Source: an uncultured Haloferula sp.
GTDB taxonomy: Bacteria > Verrucomicrobiota > Verrucomicrobiae > Verrucomicrobiales > Akkermansiaceae
Direction: 5' to 3'
Length of the DNA stretch: 8,278 bases
Assembly (NCBI GenBank): GCA_946481625.1
Contig: CAMLOZ010000125.1
Span: forward strand, 1-8,278
Shown: one piece after another, positions 1-6,408 of the stretch
Layout of the letters: each line of letters begins with the position of its first letter
Numbering within the stretch: position 1 is the first letter of the stretch
Notes under the pieces: generated by a model
Seen by the model: the letters and a program-made list of their open reading frames with translations, nothing else
Database searches by the model: none
Told to the model about the DNA's origin: nothing
Program-made: the position numbers and the translations under genes

Positions 1-626
1 TCGGCAAAAAGCTCGGTATGACCCGCCTCTTCGATGAGAAGAGCCAGGCCATGATCCCCGTCACCGTCATCGAGGTGAGCGGCAACACCTGCCTTCAGGT
101 CAAGACCGTCGAAAAGGACGGTTACTCCGCTGTTCAAGTCGGCTACGATGACAAGAAGGAGTCCCGCACGGACAAGCCTTCGCTCGGCCACTTCAAGAAG
201 CACGGTTCCGCGCCGAAGTACTTGGTGCAGGAGTTCCGCTTCCCCGCCGACCAAGCCGCTCCGGAAACGCACACCGGCCTTGAGACCTTCACCGCCGGCC
301 AGTGGGTCGACGTGATCGGCACCTCGAAGGGCCGCGGTTTCCAAGGTGCCGTGAAGCGCCACGGCTTCGGTGGTCTGAAGATGACCCACGGCTCCATGAT
401 GCACCGCCGGACCGGTGCCATCGGCTGCCGCTCCACTCCCGGCCGCGTCTGGAAGAACCAGAAGATGCCCGGACACATGGGTGACGTGCCCCGCACCGTC
501 CAGAACCTCAAGGTTGTGGCCGTGCGCCCCGAGGACGGCGTGATCCTGATCTCCGGCGCCATCCCCGGTGCCAAGGGCAGCTACGTGACTGTCCGCCCCG
601 CCAAGAAGAAGACCGCCGCCGCCTGA
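1..626 (+). CDS. rplC: 50S ribosomal protein L3 (5' end cut off by window)
   Basis: L3 is an early-assembling 23S rRNA-binding protein of the large subunit whose extended loop approaches the peptidyl-transferase centre. The frame is open from the first base: the codons before the first in-window ATG (position 18) encode Gly-Lys-Lys-Leu-Gly, the conserved N-terminal GKKLGMT motif. That ATG is therefore an internal Met and the true start lies just upstream. The conserved core (GRGFQGAVKRHGF, then the TPGRVWKN and MPGHMGDV segments) is intact, and the gene ends at TGA 624-626. The residue matching E. coli Gln150, the PrmB methylation site before TPG, is Ser here, so that modification is not expected. 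It is first in the window and is followed by rplD after 41 nt. Identification is secure; only the 5' end is missing. Confidence 0.98.
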   Translation, partial: GKKLGMTRLFDEKSQAMIPVTVIEVSGNTCLQVKTVEKDGYSAVQVGYDDKKESRTDKPSLGHFKKHGSAPKYLVQEFRFPADQAAPETHTGLETFTAGQWVDVIGTSKGRGFQGAVKRHGFGGLKMTHGSMMHRRTGAIGCRSTPGRVWKNQKMPGHMGDVPRTVQNLKVVAVRPEDGVILISGAIPGAKGSYVTVRPAKKKTAAA

Positions 627-667
627 GGCACCGCGTCTGAACCGTAACTCTCACACGCATCCCAGTC

Positions 668-1276
668 ATGCCCGCGAAAACTTTCACCGCTGACGCCGCC
701 CAGAGCGCGAACATCCAGCTCGCCGAAGCCGACAAGGGCGGCCAGGCCGTGCACGATCTCGTGACCGCCTACCGCGCCAACCGCCGCACCGGTTCCGCGA
801 ATTCCAAGACCCGTGGCGAAGTCCGCGGCAACAACAAGAAGATCTACAAGCAGAAGGGCACCGGCAACGCCCGCCACGGCGACAAGCGCGCCCCGATCTT
901 CGTCGGCGGTGGCGTCGTCTTCGGCCCGCGTCCGCGCGATTACTCGAAGCACGTGCCGAAGAACGTCCGCAAGCTCGCCTTGCGCCGCGTCCTCGGCGAC
1001 CTCGTCCGCGAGGAGTCGATCAAGACCCTGCCTTCCTTCTCCATCTCCGATGGCAAGACCAAGTCCTTCATCTCCGCCGTGACCGCCGAGGTCGAGGCCA
1101 AGAAGGTGCTGATCGTTGCCAAGAGCTTCGACGACAAGACCTACCTCGCCGCCCGCAACGTGGCTTGGGCCCAGCTCGTTACCGCCGAGAGCGTGAACGT
1201 CGAGGAGCTCATCCACGCCAATGCCGTGCTCGTCGTCGAAGACGCGCTCGAGACCCTCGCCAAGCGCACCGCCTGA
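668..1276 (+). CDS. rplD: 50S ribosomal protein L4
   Basis: L4 binds 23S rRNA early in assembly, and its long loop lines the constriction of the nascent peptide exit tunnel. In E. coli it also represses the S10 operon, but the leader where that would act is outside this window. At 202 residues it is the usual length. The tunnel loop (about residues 40-92) is recognisable by QKGTG at 62-66, including Lys63, the position of erythromycin-resistance changes in E. coli, and by [13 protein letters not shown] at about 80-92. The residue after KGTG is Asn67, where E. coli has Arg. The ATG at 668 gives a full-length protein and has no Shine-Dalgarno sequence in front. The stop is TGA. It lies 41 nt after rplC and 22 nt before rplW. 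Confidence 0.98.
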   Translation: MPAKTFTADAAQSANIQLAEADKGGQAVHDLVTAYRANRRTGSANSKTRGEVRGNNKKIYKQKGTGNARHGDKRAPIFVGGGVVFGPRPRDYSKHVPKNVRKLALRRVLGDLVREESIKTLPSFSISDGKTKSFISAVTAEVEAKKVLIVAKSFDDKTYLAARNVAWAQLVTAESVNVEELIHANAVLVVEDALETLAKRTA

Positions 1277-1298
1277 CCCTTATCGCTGAACACGCGCC

Positions 1299-1583
1299 AT
1301 GAAAGACATCTACCAAGTCATCAAGAACGTCCGCCTCAGCGAGAAGGCCACCATGCTCCAGGAGACCAACAATGAGGTCGTCCTCGAGGTGGATCGCAAC
1401 GCCAACAAGCTCGATATCAAGCGCGCCGTCGAAACCCTCCTGAACAAGAAGGTCGAGGCCGTCCGCACCGCGAACTACGACGGCAAGGAGCGCCGCAAGC
1501 GCCGTGCCGATGCAGGCCGCACCAACCACTGGAAGAAGGCCATCGTCCGCCTCAAGGAGGGCGAATCCCTCGATCTCATCTGA
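1299..1583 (+). CDS. rplW: 50S ribosomal protein L23
   Basis: L23 sits at the exit of the peptide tunnel and is the docking site for trigger factor and the signal recognition particle. The 94-residue protein has the normal size and order: an N-terminal helix with LSEKA, the ANKLDIKRAVETL segment (about residues 35-47), the basic extended loop (KERRKRR) and the C-terminal WKKAIVRLKEGE strand. The ATG at 1299 is the only start giving the family N-terminus. The 22-nt spacer from rplD has no Shine-Dalgarno motif. The gene ends at TGA and is followed by a 39-nt spacer before rplB. Nothing in it looks broken. Confidence 0.97.
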   Translation: MKDIYQVIKNVRLSEKATMLQETNNEVVLEVDRNANKLDIKRAVETLLNKKVEAVRTANYDGKERRKRRADAGRTNHWKKAIVRLKEGESLDLI

Positions 1584-1622
1584 TTTTCCACCGGCTAACC
1601 CCGAACCAACCTCACCAGAGCC

Positions 1623-2465
1623 ATGCCTCTCAAGGAGTTCACACCCAATACCCCGTCCGAACGCTACAAGGTGCTTCCGTCCTTCGACGAGATCACCAAG
1701 CACAAGCCGGAGAAGAGCCTTCTTACCCCCCTCAAGAAGAGCGGCGGCCGCAACAACACGGGCCGGATCACCACCCGCCACATCGGCGGCGGACACAAGC
1801 GTCACTACCGCCTGATCGACTTCAAGCGGACCAAGTTCGACGTGCCCGCCACCGTGGTCGGCATCGAATACGATCCGAACCGCACCTGCCGCATCGCCCT
1901 GATCCAATACAAGGACGGCCAGAAGAGCTACATCCTCGCTCCTGCCGGTCTGGAAGTGGGTGCCACCGTCGTCGCCGGCGAGAAGGCCGCCCCGAAGGTC
2001 GGCAACGCGATGCCGCTCAAGAGCGTCCCGCTCGGCACCGCGATCCACAACATCGAGCTGATCCCGGGCAACGGCGGCAAGGTCGCCCGCGCCGCCGGCC
2101 AGCAGGCCGTGCTCTCCAACCGCGAAGGCGGCTGGGCGCTGGTCAAGATGCCTTCCGGTGAAATCCGCCGCTTCAACGAGTCCTGCCTCTGCACGATCGG
2201 CACCGTCGGCAACCGCGACCACATGAACGAAGTGTCCGGCAAGGCCGGCCGCACCCGCTGGCAGGGCGTCCGCCCGACCGTCCGCGGCATGTGCATGAAC
2301 CCCGTCGACCACCCGAACGGCGGTGGCGAGGGCAAGTCGAAATCCGGTGGCGGTCGCCAGCACCTTCTCAGCCCCTGGGGCCACGCGAAGGGCCAGAAGA
2401 CCCGCAAGCCGAAGAAGGTCACCAGCACCTTCATCGTCGAAAGCCGCCACTCCAAGAAGCGCTAA
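1623..2465 (+). CDS. rplB: 50S ribosomal protein L2
   Basis: L2 is a primary 23S rRNA-binding protein needed for subunit association, tRNA binding and peptidyl transfer. It has 280 residues, against 273 in E. coli. The N-terminal OB-like domain carries [21 protein letters not shown], and the second SH3-like domain carries [13 protein letters not shown]. The C-terminal signature is [12 protein letters not shown]. The functionally important His (E. coli His229 without the initiator Met) is kept as His230. The second His of the usual DHPHGGGEG is Asn232 (codon AAC). The next stretch, [16 protein letters not shown], is longer than the common form and rich in Gly and Ser. The start has no Shine-Dalgarno sequence and the stop is TAA. 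The gene lies 18 nt before rpsS. Confidence 0.98.
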   Translation: MPLKEFTPNTPSERYKVLPSFDEITKHKPEKSLLTPLKKSGGRNNTGRITTRHIGGGHKRHYRLIDFKRTKFDVPATVVGIEYDPNRTCRIALIQYKDGQKSYILAPAGLEVGATVVAGEKAAPKVGNAMPLKSVPLGTAIHNIELIPGNGGKVARAAGQQAVLSNREGGWALVKMPSGEIRRFNESCLCTIGTVGNRDHMNEVSGKAGRTRWQGVRPTVRGMCMNPVDHPNGGGEGKSKSGGGRQHLLSPWGHAKGQKTRKPKKVTSTFIVESRHSKKR

Positions 2466-2483
2466 CCTTTACCCCACGAACTC

Positions 2484-2753
2484 ATGCCTCGCTCTCTCAA
2501 GAAGGGTCCGTACATCGACCAGAAGCTTCTGGCCAAGATCGATACCGCGATCGCCGCGAACGACAAGAAGCCGATCAAGACCTGGAGCCGCGCCTCCATG
2601 GTAACCCCGGATTTCGTCGGCCTGAACTTCGCCGTGCACAATGGCAAGACCTTCGTCCCGGTGTACGTCACCGAGAACATGGTCGGCCACAAGCTGGGTG
2701 AATTCGCCCCGACCCGTCTGTTCCGCGCCCACGGCGGTATCGGCAAGAAGTAA
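2484..2753 (+). CDS. rpsS: 30S ribosomal protein S19
   Basis: S19 is a small-subunit head protein that pairs with S13 near the A-site tRNA and the intersubunit bridge. The 89-residue protein is complete: [11 protein letters not shown] at the N-terminus, [13 protein letters not shown] (residues 34-46), then [21 protein letters not shown] and the C-terminal RAHGGIGKK. The 18-nt spacer from rplB is pyrimidine-rich and lacks a Shine-Dalgarno motif. The stop is TAA. In most bacteria the next gene is rplV; here a non-ribosomal gene begins 24 nt downstream with no visible terminator between them. Confidence 0.98.
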   Translation: MPRSLKKGPYIDQKLLAKIDTAIAANDKKPIKTWSRASMVTPDFVGLNFAVHNGKTFVPVYVTENMVGHKLGEFAPTRLFRAHGGIGKK

Positions 2754-2777
2754 GATCAACGCCCGCTTTCCGCCGCC

Positions 2778-3497
2778 ATGCGCCTCCACCGTTCCATCGC
2801 CCTCGCCGCCGCAGTCTCCGGACTGTCCGCGGGTGCGTGGACCTGTGCCGCGCAGGAAGCGGATGTGGCCGCGCTCCAATCGACCATCGAGGCGCTCCGC
2901 CAGCGCAACGAGTCGCTCGAAAAAAGTATCCTCGAGGCCAACCGCGCCGAGAAGGAAGCCTCCGAGCAGCTCGCCCGCGTCCGCCAGCGTCTCGAAGCCC
3001 TCGGGCGCGACCTTCTGGACGGCGGCGACGAGCGCCTCGTCCAGGCCACCGCGGATCTCCAGATCCTCGGCAGCCGGGTCTCGAATCTTGAAGGTGCTTC
3101 CAGCCGCCTCGTCGCGGTGATCACGGACTACCTCCGCCAGGCGGTGGCTGCCGATCCGGAAGCACGGCTTCGTGTCGAAACTGCTATCAGGGAGCTTGAC
3201 TCCCTGCTGGGAGTGGTGCAGAAGCCCGCCCCCGCGGCCTCCGGTTCCGCCGGCAACGCGAAGGTAATGAATGTCGACCCGCAAAGCGGCCTGCTCGTCC
3301 TCAACATCGGGGAGAACCAGGGTGCCCGCATCGGCACCACCTACCGCCTCGTCCGCGGGGAACAACCATTCGGCTCCGCCATCGTGGCCGACGTCCGCCG
3401 CAACGTGTGCGGTGCCTTTGTCGAGGAACTCGACCCGGGAGCCGAACCGGTCCGCCTCGGCGATTCCGCCATTCTCATCACACAGCCCGGCCGCTGA
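2778..3497 (+). CDS. Unrecognised exported coiled-coil protein inserted in the S10 operon
   Basis: I do not recognise this 239-residue protein. Residues 1-25 look like a Sec signal peptide: Arg at 2 and 5, a hydrophobic Ala/Leu stretch at 7-20, and a possible signal peptidase I site after CAA (23-25). Cys23 is not in a convincing lipobox, because Thr precedes it. Residues 33-79 form a near-perfect heptad series (Leu33, Ile37, Leu40, Asn44, Leu47, Ile51, Ala54, Leu65, Val68, Leu72, Leu75, Leu79). A second, weaker helical series runs at 87-118. A Pro/Ala linker (about 149-158) leads to a probable beta domain (about 161-235) with the pattern GLLVLNIG, GARIGTTYRLVR and a late GD. This loosely resembles the small C-terminal beta domain of FlgT-like envelope proteins, which is only an impression. 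It starts at ATG 2778 without a Shine-Dalgarno motif. It uses codons such as AGG, GGG and CGG more freely than its ribosomal neighbours. Spacers of 24 and 38 nt and the shared strand imply co-transcription. The reading frame is confident; the function is unknown. Confidence 0.85.
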   Translation: MRLHRSIALAAAVSGLSAGAWTCAAQEADVAALQSTIEALRQRNESLEKSILEANRAEKEASEQLARVRQRLEALGRDLLDGGDERLVQATADLQILGSRVSNLEGASSRLVAVITDYLRQAVAADPEARLRVETAIRELDSLLGVVQKPAPAASGSAGNAKVMNVDPQSGLLVLNIGENQGARIGTTYRLVRGEQPFGSAIVADVRRNVCGAFVEELDPGAEPVRLGDSAILITQPGR

Positions 3498-3535
3498 AGG
3501 CCCCATTTTCCGCAACGTTTCACCGACCCAGATCC

Positions 3536-3931
3536 ATGGAAGTCAAGAGCAGCACCAAATACGTCCGCCTCTCGCCGAAGAAGGCCCGCGACGTCGCCCG
3601 TGAAATCCAGGGCCTTCCCGTGTCGAGCGCGCTCGACATCCTCACCTTCACCCCGAAGAAGGCGGCAGCCCTCATCAACAAGACGCTCAAGACGGCCATC
3701 GCCGATGCCGAGCACAACTTCTCCCTCAGCGCCGAGACGCTGATCGTGAAGGAAGCCGTGATCGGCGCGGGTCCGGTGCTCAAGCGCTTCTCGCCCCGTG
3801 CCAAGGGTTCCGCGGGCGGCATCCTCAAGCGCACCAGCCACATTTTCATCACCCTGGCCGAAGCTCCCGAAGGCGGTGCCAAGCCGAAGAAGATCAACGT
3901 TTCCAAGAAGGCTGCCGGCAAGCAGGCCTGA
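3536..3931 (+). CDS. rplV: 50S ribosomal protein L22
   Basis: L22 binds several 23S rRNA domains, and its beta hairpin lines the exit tunnel next to L4. I chose the ATG at 3536, giving 131 residues that begin MEVKSSTKYVRLSPKKARDV, which matches the family N-terminus. A longer in-frame opening from 3407 would overlap the upstream gene and add 43 unrelated residues. The hairpin and C-terminal core (GPVLKRFSPRAKG at 79-91, then LKRTSHIFITL) are intact; the usual GRA after PRAK is GSA. A Lys-rich tail of about 20 residues extends beyond the E. coli length of 110. No Shine-Dalgarno sequence is visible. It is separated from its usual neighbour rpsS by the inserted gene. Confidence 0.97.
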   Translation: MEVKSSTKYVRLSPKKARDVAREIQGLPVSSALDILTFTPKKAAALINKTLKTAIADAEHNFSLSAETLIVKEAVIGAGPVLKRFSPRAKGSAGGILKRTSHIFITLAEAPEGGAKPKKINVSKKAAGKQA

Positions 3932-3955
3932 TCCCACCACTCACCGCACCTTATC

Positions 3956-4678
3956 ATGGGCCAAAAAGTCAACCCCATCGGTTTCCGTCTCGCCGTCTCC
4001 AAGGACTGGCGCTCCAAGTGGTTCGCCGCCGGCAAGGATTACGCCGAGAAGCTCCACGAGGACCTCAAGATCCGCGGTTACATGCGCCAGCGGCTCCAGT
4101 TCGCCGCTCTGGCCCGCGTGGTCATCGAGCGCGCCTGGAATAGCGTCCGCGTGACCCTCCACACCTCCCGCCCCGGCCTGATCATCGGTCGCAAGGGTTC
4201 GGAGATCGAGCGCATGACCAAGGAACTCTCCGACATCTGCAAGGGTGCCCAGGTCAAGATCGACATCGTCGAGATCCGCAAGCCCGAGCTGGATGCCCAG
4301 CTCATCTGCGAGCAGGTCGCCGTGCAGCTCGAGCGCCGTATTTCCTTCCGCCGCGCCATGAAGCGCGCCGTGCAAACCGCCATGGACTTCGGTGCCGATG
4401 GCATCCGGATCCGTTGCGCCGGCCGTCTCGGCGGTGCGGATATCGCCCGCTCCGAGTGGTATCGCGAAGGCAAGGTGCCGCTCCAGACCCTGCGCGTCCC
4501 GCTCGACTACGGTTTCGCGGAAGCCCGCACCGTTTACGGAATCATCGGCATCAAGTGCTGGGTGAACAAGAAGGAAGACGACGGCTCCTCCCCGCGCCCC
4601 GAGCGTGGCGGCGACCGCCGCGACCGTCGTGACAACCGCGGCCCCGGCGGCCCGCGCCCGCCACGCGGCAACCAGTAA
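3956..4678 (+). CDS. rpsC: 30S ribosomal protein S3 with Arg/Gly-rich C-terminal tail
   Basis: S3 is a head protein at the mRNA entry channel and takes part in mRNA unwinding with S4 and S5. The 240-residue protein has the start MGQKVNPIGFRL, a type II KH domain with the IIGRKG loop (GRKG at 78-81), and the C-terminal domain with GRLGGADIARSEWYREGKVPL and LRVPLDYGFAEA. After about residue 206 comes a low-complexity tail rich in Arg, Gly, Asp and Pro ending in NQ, probably disordered and able to contact RNA. The start ATG follows a pyrimidine-rich 24-nt spacer without a Shine-Dalgarno motif. The stop is TAA. The spacer to rplP is 43 nt and unusually AT-rich. Confidence 0.98.
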   Translation: MGQKVNPIGFRLAVSKDWRSKWFAAGKDYAEKLHEDLKIRGYMRQRLQFAALARVVIERAWNSVRVTLHTSRPGLIIGRKGSEIERMTKELSDICKGAQVKIDIVEIRKPELDAQLICEQVAVQLERRISFRRAMKRAVQTAMDFGADGIRIRCAGRLGGADIARSEWYREGKVPLQTLRVPLDYGFAEARTVYGIIGIKCWVNKKEDDGSSPRPERGGDRRDRRDNRGPGGPRPPRGNQ

Positions 4679-4706
4679 GATCACTTTTCAATTTAACCAT
4701 TTCCCC

Positions 4707-4713
4707 AAGGAGG
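4707..4713 (+). promoter_or_regulatory. Strong Shine-Dalgarno site of rplP
   Basis: AAGGAGG lies 8 nt before the ATG at 4722. It is the best match to the anti-Shine-Dalgarno sequence in the window and fixes the rplP start at 4722 rather than at the second Met codon (4731). It follows an AT-rich stretch (4679-4706) that differs in composition from the rest of the operon. Most other genes here have no such site. Confidence 0.85.
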
Positions 4714-4721
4714 ACTGAGCC

Positions 4722-5141
4722 ATGCCCTTGATGCCCAAACGCACGAAGTTCCGGAAGTCGCACCGCGGCAGCCGGGCCGGCAATGCACAACGCGGAACCA
4801 CCGTCGCCTTCGGTGACTTCGGACTCCAGGCGCTCGACCGCGGCTGGATGACCAACCGCCAGATCGAAGCCTGCCGTATCGCGATCAACCGCTTCCTCAA
4901 GCGTAAAGGTAAGGTGTGGATCCGCATCTTCCCGCACAAGTCGATCACCGCCCGTCCGCCGGAAACCCGTATGGGTAAGGGCAAGGGTGCCGTCGAGGCC
5001 TGGGTCGCCGTGATCCGCCCCGGCAACATGCTGTTCGAAGTCGCCGGCGTACCGGAGTCGCAGGCCAAGGAGGCCATGCGCCTTGCTTCCTACAAGCTCG
5101 GCCTTCCGACCCGCTTCGTCGTCCGCAACCCGCACGCCTGA
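4722..5141 (+). CDS. rplP: 50S ribosomal protein L16
   Basis: L16 is a late-assembling large-subunit protein near the A-site tRNA and 5S rRNA region. The 139-residue protein shows [12 protein letters not shown] near the N-terminus, the [16 protein letters not shown] segment (40-55), [14 protein letters not shown], and the RMGKGKG motif at 83-89. Arg83 corresponds to E. coli Arg81, the residue hydroxylated by the oxygenase RoxA (YcfD), so the substrate residue is present; whether the enzyme exists here cannot be seen. The start is supported by AAGGAGG at 8 nt. The stop is TGA. Its order, rpsC-rplP-rpmC-rpsQ, is standard. Confidence 0.98.
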   Translation: MPLMPKRTKFRKSHRGSRAGNAQRGTTVAFGDFGLQALDRGWMTNRQIEACRIAINRFLKRKGKVWIRIFPHKSITARPPETRMGKGKGAVEAWVAVIRPGNMLFEVAGVPESQAKEAMRLASYKLGLPTRFVVRNPHA

Positions 5142-5168
5142 GGCACCACCTTTTAACGATCCATTGTC

Positions 5169-5375
5169 ATGGCCAAGACCAAGTCCAAGGACATCAAGGA
5201 GCTCTCCGTGAAGGAGCTCGAGTCCAAGCTCCGCGACCTCAAGGAAGAGGGTTTCAACCTCCGCCTCCAGAAGGCCACCGGGACGCTTGAGAATTCCGCC
5301 CGCATCCGCACGGTCCGCCGCGAGGCTGCCCGTGTCCAAACCGTGCTCACCGACCGCCGCAGCAAGCAGGCTTGA
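5169..5375 (+). CDS. rpmC: 50S ribosomal protein L29
   Basis: L29 is a small, all-helical protein next to L23 at the tunnel exit. The 68-residue protein has the family pattern: an acidic/basic first helix (KDIKELSVKELESKLRDLKEE), the FNLRLQKATG turn, LENSARIRTVRREAARVQTVL in the last helix, and a short basic end. The spacer from rplP (27 nt) has no Shine-Dalgarno sequence. The gene ends at TGA 5373-5375. A TTG overlapping that stop could in principle open the rpsQ frame, but the rpsQ ATG at 5414 is preferred. Confidence 0.97.
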   Translation: MAKTKSKDIKELSVKELESKLRDLKEEGFNLRLQKATGTLENSARIRTVRREAARVQTVLTDRRSKQA

Positions 5376-5413
5376 GCCGTCCCGCACCAGCAACCACCAG
5401 CGAATCCACTTCC

Positions 5414-5686
5414 ATGAGCGAGCAGCCCCAGCAGGAGACCGCCAAGCACATCCGCAAGACCCGCGTCGGCGTCGTCACCTCGAACAAGATGAGCAAGACG
5501 CTCGTCGTCGAGCACGTCGCCCGCGTTCCGCACCCCACTTTCAACAAGATCGTCAAGCGCTCGAAGAAGTACTACGTGCACGACGAAAAGGGTGAAGCCC
5601 AGATCGGCGACAAGGTCCGCATCATCGAGACCCGCCCGCTCTCCAAGCTGAAGCGCTGGACCCTCGAGAAGGTGCTCTCGCACTAA
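5414..5686 (+). CDS. rpsQ: 30S ribosomal protein S17
   Basis: S17 is a primary 16S rRNA-binding protein of the small subunit body with an OB fold. Starting at ATG 5414 it has 90 residues. A basic N-terminal segment is followed by [19 protein letters not shown] (17-35), [19 protein letters not shown] (40-58), [15 protein letters not shown] (64-78) and the WTLEKVL end, all typical of S17. An in-frame TTG at 5372, overlapping the rpmC stop, would add 14 Ser/Thr/Pro-rich residues unlike the family, so I rejected it. The 38-nt spacer has no Shine-Dalgarno sequence, like most genes here. The stop is TAA. It closes the S10-type block. Confidence 0.97.
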   Translation: MSEQPQQETAKHIRKTRVGVVTSNKMSKTLVVEHVARVPHPTFNKIVKRSKKYYVHDEKGEAQIGDKVRIIETRPLSKLKRWTLEKVLSH

Positions 5687-5735
5687 GTTTTCAGCCGGTT
5701 CTACCGATCCTTTCACAACCTACGCCTTTCCCGCC

Positions 5736-6101
5736 ATGATCCAGATGGAATCCCTTGTAACGGTCGCCGACAACACCGGCGCCCGCTCCGCCAAGATGAT
5801 CGGTGTTCTCGGCAAGCGCTCCCGCACCGCCCAGATCGGTGACATCATCACCGCCCACATCCGCGACTCGATCCCGACCGCCTCGGTCAAGAAGGGCTCC
5901 GTCGTCAAGGCCGTGGTCGTGCGCACCGCTTTCCCGATCCGCCGCGCCGACGGCTCCGTCCTCCGCTTCGATGGCAACGCCATCGTCATCATCGACAAGG
6001 ACAACAACCCGAAGGGCACCCGCATCTTCGGACCGGTTGCCCGCGAACTGCGCGAGAAGCAGTTCATGAAGATCGTCTCCCTCGCTCCCGAGGTCCTCTG
6101 A
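5736..6101 (+). CDS. rplN: 50S ribosomal protein L14
   Basis: L14 lies on the intersubunit face, takes part in bridges to 16S rRNA and is the binding site of the silencing factor RsfS. The 121-residue protein is close to E. coli throughout: [43 protein letters not shown] (52-64), [24 protein letters not shown] and the C-terminal [11 protein letters not shown]. It opens the spc-type block after a 49-nt pyrimidine-rich spacer (5687-5735) with no Shine-Dalgarno sequence and no clear promoter or terminator. Transcription therefore probably continues from the S10 genes. The stop is TGA. Confidence 0.98.
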   Translation: MIQMESLVTVADNTGARSAKMIGVLGKRSRTAQIGDIITAHIRDSIPTASVKKGSVVKAVVVRTAFPIRRADGSVLRFDGNAIVIIDKDNNPKGTRIFGPVARELREKQFMKIVSLAPEVL

Positions 6102-6123
6102 TTCTCACACCTCGTTTCACGAA

Positions 6124-6348
6124 ATGAAGACTCACGTTAAGAAGGGCGATCAGGTCAAGATCATCGCCGGAAACTCCAAGGGCAAAACCGGCACCGTGGT
6201 GTCCGTGGATGCCGCCAAGGGCAAGGTCGTCGTCGAAGGCGCCCGCACCGTCATCAAGGCCACCCGTGCCTCCGAGAAGAACCCCGACGGCGGGTTGGTC
6301 TCCCAGGACGGGGCCGTTCATATCTCCAATGTCAAGAAACTGGGCTGA
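6124..6348 (+). CDS. rplX: 50S ribosomal protein L24, short form
   Basis: L24 is an assembly initiator that binds the 5' domain of 23S rRNA near the tunnel exit. The 74-residue protein contains the KOW motif ([21 protein letters not shown], about residues 5-25), then [11 protein letters not shown] and a C-terminal [14 protein letters not shown]. coli L24 is 104 residues, and the segment after the SNV strand is absent. The bases after the TGA do not continue that segment in another frame, so this looks like a natural short form rather than a frameshift. Short L24 proteins exist in other bacterial groups. The start has no Shine-Dalgarno sequence. Confidence 0.95.
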   Translation: MKTHVKKGDQVKIIAGNSKGKTGTVVSVDAAKGKVVVEGARTVIKATRASEKNPDGGLVSQDGAVHISNVKKLG

Positions 6349-6365
6349 GGCCACCGCCTTTGCCC

Positions 6366-6391
6366 GCGCTTAAGCGCAACAACCGAAGCGC
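6366..6391 (+). promoter_or_regulatory. Palindrome and inverted repeat in the rplX-rplE spacer
   Basis: The 12-base perfect palindrome GCGCTTAAGCGC occupies 6366-6377, and AAGCGC recurs at 6386-6391. In RNA the first GCGCTT could pair with that later copy (6 bp, 14-nt loop), or the palindrome alone could form a GCGC stem with a TTAA loop. It lies in the longest spacer of the window (60 nt). In E. coli, S8 represses the spc operon by binding near the rplE start. A regulatory role here is inference; the stems are short. Confidence 0.35.
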
Positions 6392-6408
6392 TGACCCGCT
6401 AAAACAAC

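Noticed and set aside
1209..2450. Long open frame on the minus strand opposite rplB (413 codons)
   Set aside because: It lies fully opposite the conserved rplB and is Ala/Gly/Leu/Asp-rich without domains. Strong C bias at third codon positions removes stops in this antisense frame.
2838..2849. Lipoprotein signal at Cys23 of the inserted gene's product
   Set aside because: The residues before the Cys are Ala-Trp-Thr, which does not fit a lipobox. A signal peptidase I site after residue 25 fits better.
3489..3511. GGCC-GCTGAA-GGCC followed by CCATTTT at the end of the inserted gene, as a possible terminator
   Set aside because: The stem is only 4 bp and the T run is four long and displaced. 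It is too weak to be an intrinsic terminator inside an essential operon.
2469..3515. Long minus-strand open frame over rpsS and the inserted gene (348 codons)
   Set aside because: Same antisense composition effect. It covers rpsS, which is certain, and its translation has no recognisable features. The + strand frame at 2778 has a signal peptide and heptads.
3407..3535. Upstream extension of rplV into the preceding gene
   Set aside because: The 43 extra residues overlap the inserted gene out of frame and do not resemble L22. The ATG at 3536 gives the family N-terminus.
4653..4710. Possible internal promoter before rplP (TAAGAT at 4676-4681)
   Set aside because: Only four of six bases match a -10 box, and there is no -35-like sequence at the right distance in the GC-rich upstream coding DNA.
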